Of a DNA stretch of 26,687 nt, positions 8,398 to 15,025 are shown in pieces (the first letter of the stretch is position 1; every line of letters starts with the position of its first letter). The notes beneath the pieces were generated by a model. It made no database searches and was not told where the DNA came from. It saw only the letters and a list, made by a program, of their open reading frames with translations. A program made the position numbers and the translations under genes. Origin of the DNA: CBDHHC01 sp050633205 (GTDB lineage: Bacteria; Pseudomonadota; Alphaproteobacteria; Rhizobiales; CBDHHC01); assembly GCA_050633205.1 (NCBI GenBank), contig JBOEGA010000109.1, positions 1 to 26,687 of the forward strand. Direction: 5' to 3'.

Positions 8398-8467
8398 GGA
8401 AATCCAGAGTTTAAGTACGTTGAATAATTGCTTGTCAACGAACTATACTATAACCCTAAAGAATTCC

Positions 8468-8483
8468 ATACCTTAGAAGGTAT
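8468..8483. repeat. Perfect palindrome upstream of the glycosyltransferase gene
   Basis: ATACCTT and AAGGTAT are exact inverted 7-mers separated by AG. It sits between the NusG-family stop codon and the glycosyltransferase start. It shares the ACCTT/AAGGT core with the inverted repeat at 9022-9046 on the other side of the NusG-family gene. Confidence 0.5.
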
Positions 8484-8502
8484 AATAGAACTTAGCGAGT
8501 AT

Positions 8503-9015
8503 CTAAACTGCACCAACAGGCTCAAGTGCCTCACTTTTCTGCAGAATTCTAACTTCTCGACCCATCATATCCATCAGCAGCCACACCCGGTCATTTTCTG
8601 GCAATGATAAAACTCGGGCAATAACCTCCCGAAATGGTCCCTCCTGAATCACGACTTCATCACCAGGAGTAAATTTGGGAGATACCATATGATCCAGCTC
8701 TCCGGATTGTTCCGAAGCGGCCAGTTCTTTTACAAATTTCTTTGGCAACACACCGGGCACATTCCCAAATCGTACAACAGATTGTACACCACGAGTAGAC
8801 AACAATGGCCTCCACTGCTGATTCTGGGCGTTCCACCTGGCAAACACATATCCGGGAAATAAAGGACGCTTGACGACTTCACGCCTGCGGGCATGACGTC
8901 TGGTGACTGTAATCATTGGACAGTAAACATCAAACGCCTGTCGCCTGATATTCTCAAGAGCCAGCGCCTCCTGATTGGGTTTTGTATGTAGAACTATCCA
9001 GCAATAACTTTGCAT
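8503..9015 (-). CDS. NusG-family specialised antiterminator (RfaH/UpxY-like)
   Basis: A 170-residue protein with the NusG N-terminal (NGN) domain, residues about 3-105 (SYCWIVLHTKPNQE, then KRPLFPGYVFARW, then the RFG loop). A C-terminal KOW domain follows (about 115-165: FTPGDEVVIQEGPFREVIARV). The family binds the RNA polymerase clamp and prevents pausing or termination. The sequence and isolated position suggest a dedicated paralogue instead of housekeeping NusG, which normally sits by secE and rplK. I chose the ATG at 9015, since AAAGG lies at good spacing; a GTG nine bases upstream is less likely. Its likely clients are the genes just downstream. Confidence 0.85.
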   Translation of the reverse strand: MQSYCWIVLHTKPNQEALALENIRRQAFDVYCPMITVTRRHARRREVVKRPLFPGYVFARWNAQNQQWRPLLSTRGVQSVVRFGNVPGVLPKKFVKELAASEQSGELDHMVSPKFTPGDEVVIQEGPFREVIARVLSLPENDRVWLLMDMMGREVRILQKSEALEPVGAV

Positions 9016-9021
9016 AAACGG

Positions 9022-9046
9022 CACCTTTACTTATATAATAAAGGTG
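9022..9046. promoter_or_regulatory. Inverted repeat over the start region of the NusG-family gene
   Basis: CACCTTTA (9022-9029) and TAAAGGTG (9039-9046) are exact inverted 8-mers around a 9-base AT spacer. The left arm holds the complement of the ribosome binding site AAAGG of the NusG-family gene. It could be an autoregulatory operator or, if transcription starts upstream of it, an mRNA hairpin hiding the ribosome site. Confidence 0.55.
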
Positions 9047-9075
9047 ACCATAAAATCATAAATCGATACTTTCAA
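9047..9075 (-). promoter_or_regulatory. Sigma70-type promoter candidate for the NusG-family gene
   Basis: Read leftward: TTGAAA (9075-9070), a 17-base spacer, then TATGGT (9052-9047). This predicts a start near 9040, inside the inverted repeat at 9022-9046. Confidence 0.5.
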
Positions 9076-9091
9076 GAATAAACACAGCCTA

Positions 9092-9119
9092 CCAATTGAT
9101 AAACTCAATTTATAATTGG
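9092..9119 (-). terminator. Hairpin after the S8 protease gene
   Basis: CCAATT (9092-9097) and AATTGG (9114-9119), extended by ATAAA/TTTAT with one bulged base, form a stem 25 bases past the protease stop codon. There is no T run, so it may be a 3'-end stabiliser and not a true terminator. Confidence 0.35.
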
Positions 9120-9143
9120 ATAAATAGATTCAATATTAACAAT

Positions 9144-10721
9144 TTACTTCTTGCTTAAAGATATTTCCTGCACCGCCTGAACAGAAGAGTAGGCATCCGC
9201 CAGACCAGCCCCATAATCACTGTCCGGACCGGGATCTCCCAGATCCTGAGCTGTTTTTTTCAAAATCCTGCTTATCTCGCGTCCGGATAATCTTGGTTTT
9301 CTCTCAAGCATTAAGGCAACAAGACCTGAAATATGAGCACTGGCAATAGATGTCCCTGACTGAAAGCTGTAACTGTTCGCAGTCGACAAAACCATAACTC
9401 TGACACCAGGAGCAGCTACTGAAACATAGGGTCCACGGTTAGCCATCTTATATCTGTTATTTTTCTTATCAATTGCCGTCGTAGCAATCACATATTTATA
9501 AGCAGCAGGATAAGCAGGCTTTGCCTTGGGGCCACCATTACCTGCTGCCCCGACAAATATACGGCCTTTCTCATAAATAGCCTGAATGGCATCCTCAATA
9601 ACAGGATCTTTTGGACCTTCAAAACTCAGGTTAAAAATCTTTGCTCCCTTATCATAAGACCATTGCAAAGCTTCAACCAGAATCATGGAATCTGTCTCTG
9701 GACTCCCCGTTTTTTTTGAAACAAAAAAAGCCCTTGCATCCAGTATATGCGCGCTAGGGGCGACCCCTTTAACATCATTCTGCGCAGCCATAATACCTGC
9801 TATTGCTGTACCATGCTTGTGCCCTTTATACTTCCTCTTCGGCTCCACAGCATTATATTGAGTAATCAGGGCTTTATTAAATTCCGGATGCGTCCGATCC
9901 AGACCGGTATCAATAACAGCGATTTTTATTTTACGCCCAAGAGCATGTTTATGAGCCTGCCTGATTTTCATGGAGCCATGAGAGTATTGCAGTTCTTCTG
10001 ATTGGCCCTTTTCGTTATCACTTGTCAGACTATATATATAATTAGGTTGCGAAGCAGATACCCGTCTCTCTCTTTTCAACTGAGCCAGCACAACCCCAAC
10101 AGATCGTCTGTCAGGAATCCTGTAAACCTGCACTCTTGCCTTCAGAATACTATAATAGCGGCCACGAATAAGCCTTAGCCCGTATTTTCTGGCAATACTC
10201 CTGTGCAGGGCACTTGATCTGGATTGCTTGATAACAATAACCACCTGCTTTTTGCGGTAACGTTTGTCTGCAATAGGTAAAGCGGCAGGCAGCCGAACTC
10301 TCCTGCGCGGGCGCTTCTTTACACGGGGTTTTCTTGGCTTTTTAGGTCGTGCTCTTTCCCGCTCTTCCTCGGCAAGATCAATCAGCGGTACAACAAAATT
10401 AAATTTGACCTTGGGTCTGCGCGGCCTATGCGGTCTGTCCGGCCTGTTAGGACGACCGCGCGATCCGCGAGGGTAATGAACATCATCCCCCTTACTATAG
10501 CTGCCACGTGGTCTGTGCACCCGGCGCTGGCGGGTTGTCGAGAATATCCTTTGTTCAACGTTAACCAGATTAGAATGCCCAGCCTGAATATTTTTATTAT
10601 TCCCGATATTCATCGGGGCGCCAGAAGACTGGCTATAGCAGGCAAACAGCATAGCCAGACTTAAAACAAGAATAATACTCTGATATTTAATATTATTCAG
10701 CAAGGTTTCGGTTAAACGCAT
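9144..10721 (-). CDS. Secreted S8 (subtilisin-like) serine protease with propeptide
   Basis: The product has 525 residues from the ATG at 10721, which has GAGAG upstream; a TTG 24 bases earlier is less likely. Parts in order: signal sequence with a lipobox-like LFAC (Cys28), suggesting a lipoprotein; an Arg/Pro-rich linker about 62-147 with repeated RP and KKP motifs; an I9-like propeptide about 158-231; and the subtilisin domain with Asp271 (AVIDTGLDRTHPE), His303 (HKHGTAIAG), oxyanion Asn395 (AAGNGG) and Ser457 (SGTSIASAHISG). All catalytic residues are present, so it should be active outside the cytoplasm. It is the last gene of a unit with an anti-sigma and an ECF sigma gene, which suggests a role in or under that signalling. 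Confidence 0.9.
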   Translation of the reverse strand: MRLTETLLNNIKYQSIILVLSLAMLFACYSQSSGAPMNIGNNKNIQAGHSNLVNVEQRIFSTTRQRRVHRPRGSYSKGDDVHYPRGSRGRPNRPDRPHRPRRPKVKFNFVVPLIDLAEEERERARPKKPRKPRVKKRPRRRVRLPAALPIADKRYRKKQVVIVIKQSRSSALHRSIARKYGLRLIRGRYYSILKARVQVYRIPDRRSVGVVLAQLKRERRVSASQPNYIYSLTSDNEKGQSEELQYSHGSMKIRQAHKHALGRKIKIAVIDTGLDRTHPEFNKALITQYNAVEPKRKYKGHKHGTAIAGIMAAQNDVKGVAPSAHILDARAFFVSKKTGSPETDSMILVEALQWSYDKGAKIFNLSFEGPKDPVIEDAIQAIYEKGRIFVGAAGNGGPKAKPAYPAAYKYVIATTAIDKKNNRYKMANRGPYVSVAAPGVRVMVLSTANSYSFQSGTSIASAHISGLVALMLERKPRLSGREISRILKKTAQDLGDPGPDSDYGAGLADAYSSVQAVQEISLSKK

Positions 10722-10774
10722 AAGAACATCTCTCAATATTTCCAACAGAATTCGGAATTATATCACAAACTGTC

Positions 10775-11449
10775 TTAACCAGCAGGAAAAACATTCCTGA
10801 CAATACCGGAATTGCTTTTCAGTTTTTTAATAACTGCCTCAAGATCTTTCTGGCTGAGCTTTTTCTTTGAAATACGAACTTTTAAAACTCCTGCTTCTTC
10901 AGGAGCTTCCACCAGCACAGCTTCATGCTCTTCAAGAAATTTATGAACTTCTCCAAGTGGCGCATGACTTGCAAAATGGATATAGACGTAACTACCTTTG
11001 CTCATAACCTCTTTTGTATCAAAGGCCGGTTTAAAACGACCTCCATTATCAGCCCCCTTGTCAGAAACCATCAGACCAATCGTTCCCATCTGCACCACAA
11101 TGATAATTGCAGCAGCGGTCATGGCAAGCGGTCTCAGATCTCCAAGCCAGTTTGTTGCCGGCTCCAGCCAGCTGTTCAATCTGGATAAAATGGAAGTACC
11201 TGTTTCTGCTTTGATTTCCTGCATCAGCTTATCAAGAGCACCGGCAGAAGGTCCACCAAGCATCTCGTTATCTGTGATAGTAATGCTCTGCTCTTCTTCA
11301 GCGATCTCGATCTGTTTTTTATATTCCGGATTTTCTTCCAGAAACTGCTTTACCTGCTGCTGTTCGACAGAGCTGAGTTGGCCGGATACATACCAGGGCA
11401 CAAGACCCTCAAATGTCTCCAGGCTAATTCCTTTTGTAGTTTCAGTCAT
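10775..11449 (-). CDS. Membrane anti-sigma factor with propeptide-like outer domain
   Basis: The product has 224 residues from the ATG at 11449, which overlaps the sigma-factor stop (ATGA) and has GAGG upstream. Residues about 13-53 (LVPWYVSGQLSS, then a long helix) look like an anti-sigma domain, but the zinc-binding His/Cys pattern is absent. A transmembrane segment lies at about 107-128. The outer part, residues about 152-222, has the predicted order strand-helix-strand-strand-helix-strand (SYVYIHFASH, EVHKFLEEH, GVLKVRIS, DLEAVIKKL, VRNVF). This order resembles I9 protease propeptides, including the one in the adjacent protease. The protein would hold the ECF sigma factor at the membrane until signalled. 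Confidence 0.82.
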   Translation of the reverse strand: MTETTKGISLETFEGLVPWYVSGQLSSVEQQQVKQFLEENPEYKKQIEIAEEEQSITITDNEMLGGPSAGALDKLMQEIKAETGTSILSRLNSWLEPATNWLGDLRPLAMTAAAIIIVVQMGTIGLMVSDKGADNGGRFKPAFDTKEVMSKGSYVYIHFASHAPLGEVHKFLEEHEAVLVEAPEEAGVLKVRISKKKLSQKDLEAVIKKLKSNSGIVRNVFPAG

Positions 11450-12009
11450 GGCCAACCTCTATCAATTCCGGCTTTTTTTAACAAATCTGATAGCTGTTTC
11501 CGGGCATAGAACATTCTGGTTTTGACTGTACTTTCCGCGATGCCTGTAATCTGGCTGACTTCCTTTACCGACTTTTCGTGGTAATAAACCAGATCAATAA
11601 CCTCACGATGTTCATCTGACAACTTATCGATACACGACCTCATGACTTCACCCTTACTGGCTTTTTGAGCTGTAATTTCAGGCGTATCACTTTCGTCTTC
11701 GATACCTCCAAGTTTGTCATCATCAATTCCTTCATCTGACTTCTTGCGCAAAAGACTTACAGCCTTGTTATGAGCAATTGCCAGCACCCAGGTAGAAACA
11801 GCAGATCGTCCTTCATAACGTCCTGCCTGACGCCATATATCCAGAAAAACCTCGTTAGTCAGTTCCTCTGCAACGGCATCATTTCGCACGAGCCGCAAAA
11901 TAAAACGAAATATTCGCACATTATAGCGCGCAAATAATACCTGCACTGCCGATTGGTCCTTCCCGGCAATACGTTCTAAAAGTTCACGATCATTGACGGG
12001 CTGTTCCAT
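11446..12009 (-). CDS. ECF-type RNA polymerase sigma factor
   Basis: A 187-residue protein with region 2 at about 10-90 (LFARYNVRIFRFILRLVRN, AEELTNEVFLDIWRQ, STWVLAIAHNKAVSLLRKK) and region 4 at about 125-178 (LSDEHREVIDLVYYHEKSVKEVS, then ESTVKTRMFYARKQL, the -35 recognition helix). An acidic linker of about 30 residues joins them. There is no region 1.1 or 3, as in ECF factors. It directs polymerase to a small stress or envelope regulon and is probably inhibited by the overlapping downstream anti-sigma gene. ECF factors often activate their own promoter, but I could not identify that promoter confidently in the upstream gap. Confidence 0.92.
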   Translation of the reverse strand: MEQPVNDRELLERIAGKDQSAVQVLFARYNVRIFRFILRLVRNDAVAEELTNEVFLDIWRQAGRYEGRSAVSTWVLAIAHNKAVSLLRKKSDEGIDDDKLGGIEDESDTPEITAQKASKGEVMRSCIDKLSDEHREVIDLVYYHEKSVKEVSQITGIAESTVKTRMFYARKQLSDLLKKAGIDRGWP

Positions 12010-12342
12010 GGCTTTGCTATCGCTTTCTCTTGCGATCCACTAGTTCTGTCGGGTTGGGAATTAAAAAAGTTCAATATTAATGTGCGACACTGAATTTAAT
12101 ATGAACAGACCGTTAAAGTTGCATAGGCACTATTAACAGCTTATCGTTGAAAAAAACATAATATAGAAAAAGAAATATTTCAATTCCAGTAAAAATTCAG
12201 ACAAAAGTATACATGACTGAATAAGCGGATTCTTAACTCGCCCCCCTTGGTTAGAGGTACTTTATGCCTCTATATCATAAAAAAAGCCGCCCGGACAAAA
12301 CAGGGCGGCATTCAAAAACCATGGAATGGGCGTCATCAAATC
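12010..12342. other. Intergenic region upstream of the sigma-factor operon
   Basis: No gene is seen. It contains an imperfect AT-rich inverted repeat (TTCAATATTAA at 12070-12080 with TTTAATATGAA at 12095-12105), a TAGAGG/CCTCTA hairpin (12252-12272), and the terminator of the small membrane gene at 12278-12309. The promoter of the ECF operon should lie here but was not assigned. Confidence 0.6.
12278..12309 (-). terminator. Strong intrinsic terminator of the 86-residue membrane gene
   Basis: Read leftward, GCCGCCC (12309-12303) and GGGCGGC (12292-12286) form a 7-bp all-GC stem with a 10-base loop, followed by a run of at least seven T residues. It lies about 35 bases past the stop codon. Confidence 0.85.
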
Positions 12343-12603
12343 TTACTTGATAATAAAGCAGACAATCCAGAAGCTGATAATAGCCGGAATAATAAGCCCG
12401 ATTGCAGCAACCACCATATTAAGAGGCTCAGCAGCGGCAGGAATAATATCCGTTACCATAGGATGCGTCGCAATTGTATTGAAAGCATCCTGAATATTAA
12501 AGTTATATGCCCCTGCACCTTCCGCAGTCTGTAATGTGTTAACAACAACCACTGTTGCCGTATACGCTACCAGCGCTATTAATAAAGCTATCGTTGTGGC
12601 CAT
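12343..12603 (-). CDS. Small two-span membrane protein, unknown
   Basis: An 86-residue hydrophobic protein from the ATG at 12603, with AAGGAG about 10 bases upstream. An N-terminal membrane segment starts directly at the initiator (residues 2-24). A loop of about 38 residues containing YNFNIQDAFNTIATHP follows, then a second segment (about 62-85) ends in a single Lys. No family is recognised. The gene is a self-contained unit with its own sigma70-like promoter and a strong intrinsic terminator, so it is probably well expressed. It resembles no Flp pilin: no prepilin cleavage site is seen. Confidence 0.68.
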   Translation of the reverse strand: MATTIALLIALVAYTATVVVVNTLQTAEGAGAYNFNIQDAFNTIATHPMVTDIIPAAAEPLNMVVAAIGLIIPAIISFWIVCFIIK

Positions 12604-12647
12604 GACACCCACTCTCCTTTTTTTATGTTCGACCCCAGTCTATTAGC

Positions 12648-12675
12648 ATAATAAGGCATTGATTGGGGCGCTCAA
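12648..12675 (-). promoter_or_regulatory. Sigma70-type promoter of the small membrane gene
   Basis: Read leftward: TTGAGC (12675-12670), a 16-base spacer, then TATTAT (12653-12648). This predicts a leader of about 38 bases before the ATG at 12603. Confidence 0.55.
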
Positions 12676-12703
12676 TAACCAATACAACTTCATGACCCGT
12701 ACG

Positions 12704-13471
12704 TCACTCGATTGCAACAACTTTGTTTAAAAGCACACCTACCCCTTCAAGTTCCACTTCTATTGTATCTCCAGGGGTTACTGCTTTAGTCGTACCAGGT
12801 GTGCCTGTGTATATTATATCCCCTGGATTAAGCGTAATAGTTTGGCTGATAAATGACACAACAGCGCCAACATTGTGAATGAGCATATTCGTCCGTTCAG
12901 ATTGAACCGTTTCTCCATTCACTCTGGTCTCAAGCAACAGATTATCATAGTCCAGCCCGGTTACAATCCATGGACCAATTGGACCGAACCCATCAGAAGC
13001 CTTGGCACGAACCCATTGCAGATCAGATTTTTGCCAGTTTCTTTCGCTCATATCATTACCGCAGGTAACACCAAAAATATAATCCTTAGCATTCTCAACA
13101 GATACCCTGGAACAGGTTTTACCAATAATAACAACCATTTCTCCCTCATAATGGAGATCTGTAGCGCCTTGCGCATATGGAATATCTGCGCCAGGCCCGG
13201 AAATCGTTGTGGGCAGTTTGGTAAATATTCCAGGCAACGAAGCCCGAACATCGCCACCATGGGATTTATAATTTCTCCCGACACATAAAATTGTACTCGG
13301 CTCAACCGGAGCAAGCAGTTTTACATCCTGCAACCCAACCTTCTCGCCCGTTGGGAGATAATCACCAAAAATGTCACCTTCAAGCACTTCAATCTCATCA
13401 GCAGCATCAACACAGCCAATAAGGGTTCGGTTATCATATGAGAAACGGACATATCGCTTGTTATTATTCAT
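12704..13471 (-). CDS. Fumarylacetoacetate hydrolase (FAH) family protein
   Basis: A 255-residue protein with the FAH C-terminal fold. The active-site His71 is in VGRNYKSH. The metal ligands Glu109 and Glu111 are in LHYEGEM, and Asp140 is in GVTCGNDMSERNWQ. KASDGFGPIGPW and DIIYTGTPGT complete the family signature. Members cleave or isomerise C-C bonds in beta-diketo acids (acylpyruvase, oxaloacetate decarboxylase, hydroxyhepta-dienedioate isomerase); which reaction applies here cannot be told. It is cytosolic and probably monocistronic. It is divergent from ilvC across about 260 bases, which must hold both promoters. No partner gene of a catabolic pathway is visible. Confidence 0.9.
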   Translation of the reverse strand: MNNNKRYVRFSYDNRTLIGCVDAADEIEVLEGDIFGDYLPTGEKVGLQDVKLLAPVEPSTILCVGRNYKSHGGDVRASLPGIFTKLPTTISGPGADIPYAQGATDLHYEGEMVVIIGKTCSRVSVENAKDYIFGVTCGNDMSERNWQKSDLQWVRAKASDGFGPIGPWIVTGLDYDNLLLETRVNGETVQSERTNMLIHNVGAVVSFISQTITLNPGDIIYTGTPGTTKAVTPGDTIEVELEGVGVLLNKVVAIE

Positions 13472-13729
13472 AAAATCCTCTTTATATTGGCGTTAAGCAT
13501 ATTCTGATTGCTGTTTTTTCTTTTTGTCTATTTGATTTCTGATACACGCACCTACCAAAAACTGCCATTTTGACTATTTTTTTAGACTAAATGACACATT
13601 TTTTACAATAATGCCCATCTGAGCGTTGCGATTCTCCTCTGTGCTCGTTAATAACCATTCATTCAAATGTATAAAAATTCACCGCGCAGTCAGGTTGCGC
13701 GTTGTTTTCTCAGGCAAGGAAACTGGAAT

Positions 13730-14749
13730 ATGCGTGTTTATTACGATCGCGATGCTGATATTAATCTTATCAAATCAAAAAATGTAGCCATCATTGGTTA
13801 TGGCTCACAAGGCCATGCTCACGTGCTTAACCTGCGCGACTCTGGTGTGGAGAATGTTGCTGTAGCCCTTCGTGAAGGTTCAGCTTCTGCTAAAAAGGCA
13901 GAAGGCGAAGGCCTGAAAGTCATGACCGTTGCTGAAGCTGCCAAATGGGCAGATGTCATGATGATGTTGACGCCGGATGAGCTGCAGGCTGACATCTACA
14001 AAGATCACCTTGTAGAAAACATGAAAGAAGGCGCAGCAATCCTCTTTGCTCATGGCCTGAACGTACACTTTAACCTTATTGAACCACGCGCTGACCTTGA
14101 CGTCTGCATGGTTGCTCCAAAAGGCCCTGGCCACACAGTACGTGGCGAATATCTTCGCGGTGGCGGACTGCCTTGTCTTGTTGCTGTTGAGCAGAATAAA
14201 TCCGGCAACGCCCTTGAGCTTGCTCTTTCATATGCTTCTGCTATCGGCGGTGGTCGCGCAGGCATCATCGAAACATCATTCCGCGAAGAGTGCGAAACTG
14301 ACCTGTTCGGTGAGCAGGCTGTTCTTTGTGGTGGCGTTGTTGAGCTTATGAAAGCTGGCTTCGAAACATTGACTGAAGCAGGTTACGCTCCTGAAATGGC
14401 ATATTTCGAATGCCTTCACGAAATGAAGCTTATCGTAGACCTTATCTACGAAGGCGGCATTGCTAACATGAACTACTCAATCTCCAACACTGCTGAATAT
14501 GGCGAATATGTTTCTGGACCGCGTATAATCACACCAGACACCAAAGCTCGTATGAAAGAAGTACTGAGAGACATTCAGACTGGTAAGTTCACAAGAGACT
14601 GGATGCTTGAAAACAAGGTAAGCCAGACAAACTTCAAAGCAATGCGTCAGGAATGCGATGAGCACGCCTGTGAAGAAGTTGGCCACAAACTTCGTGACAT
14701 GATGCCTTGGATTAAAGAAAAAGCCCTGGTCGACAAAGAGAAAAACTAA
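13730..14749 (+). CDS. ilvC: Ketol-acid reductoisomerase, class I (IlvC)
   Basis: A 339-residue protein, the standard class I length, from the ATG at 13730 (MRVYYDRDADINLIK), with AAGGAA upstream. An earlier in-frame start would add 21 residues foreign to the family. The NADPH-binding loop GYGSQGHAH (residues about 23-31) is present. The knotted C-terminal domain carries the Mg ligands in FREECETDLFGEQAVLCGG and YFECLHEMKLIVDLIYEGG, plus NYSISNTAEYG. It converts 2-acetolactate and 2-aceto-2-hydroxybutyrate to the dihydroxy acids in valine, isoleucine and leucine synthesis. No peptide leader rich in branched-chain residues is seen upstream. It ends in a REP-like element and a strong terminator. 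Confidence 0.97.
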   Translation: MRVYYDRDADINLIKSKNVAIIGYGSQGHAHVLNLRDSGVENVAVALREGSASAKKAEGEGLKVMTVAEAAKWADVMMMLTPDELQADIYKDHLVENMKEGAAILFAHGLNVHFNLIEPRADLDVCMVAPKGPGHTVRGEYLRGGGLPCLVAVEQNKSGNALELALSYASAIGGGRAGIIETSFREECETDLFGEQAVLCGGVVELMKAGFETLTEAGYAPEMAYFECLHEMKLIVDLIYEGGIANMNYSISNTAEYGEYVSGPRIITPDTKARMKEVLRDIQTGKFTRDWMLENKVSQTNFKAMRQECDEHACEEVGHKLRDMMPWIKEKALVDKEKN

Positions 14750-14766
14750 GGGTTTTCTTCCTGTAA

Positions 14767-14816
14767 GGTGTGTTAGCGCAGCGAAGGGCAAAACCCGAAG
14801 CAAAGCATAACGCACC
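14767..14816. repeat. REP-like intergenic palindrome after ilvC
   Basis: GGTGTGTTA (14767-14775) pairs with TAACGCACC (14808-14816) with one G-T pair. An inner hairpin GGG/CCC (14786-14796) lies inside. The ends resemble the GGTGCGTTA/TAACGCACC palindromes found as dispersed intergenic repeats in many bacteria. Only one copy lies in this window. Confidence 0.5.
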
Positions 14817-14841
14817 AGCTATGATAACGACAGACAAAAAA

Positions 14842-14868
14842 GGTCAGGACAGCTCCTGGCCTTTTTTA
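14842..14868 (+). terminator. Intrinsic terminator of ilvC
   Basis: GGTCAGGA (14842-14849) and TCCTGGCC (14854-14861) form an 8-bp stem with one G-T pair and a 4-base loop, followed by six T residues. An A run before the stem could let it work in both directions. Confidence 0.88.
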
Positions 14869-14904
14869 TTTCTGCCCAATACCTCAAACAGAACCTCTTA
14901 AACG

Positions 14905-15025
14905 AAAAAAGGGCCAGAGGGGGGTAGTCCTCCGGCCCTCAGGGGATACGATTATGCCAGGATGAGAGGGAAGACATAATCGCTTTTTCAGTGGTACTGA
15001 TCTCAAACACTCAAGATCAGCATTG
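14905..15025 (-). ncRNA. Candidate small RNA with three stem-loops
   Basis: Read leftward there are three hairpins in series. The first is CTGATCT/AGATCAG (15020-14997, loop 10). The second is CGATTATG/CATAATCG (14982-14949, loop 18, loop sequence C/T-rich). The third is a 10-bp GC-rich stem (14938-14911, GGGCCGGAGG with CCTCTGGCCC, loop ACTACCCC), followed at once by six T residues. The last is a textbook intrinsic terminator, yet no protein gene lies upstream of it on this strand for over 1 kb. C-rich single-stranded loops are typical of trans-acting small RNAs that pair with ribosome binding sites. The 5' end and promoter are not determined. No known family is recognised. Confidence 0.6.

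Noticed and set aside
12034..12047. 14 bases identical to a common cloning-vector polylinker (GATCCACTAGTTCT)
   Set aside because: The match stops at both ends and the flanks continue as genomic sequence leading into the sigma-factor gene, so chance similarity is more likely than vector contamination.
12343..12603. Flp/type IV pilin
   Set aside because: No prepilin peptidase site and no tad genes nearby, and two membrane spans instead of one.
13667..13729. Upstream extension of ilvC as a start or attenuator leader peptide
   Set aside because: The 21 added residues are not family-like and hold few branched-chain residues. No terminator/antiterminator pair is visible.
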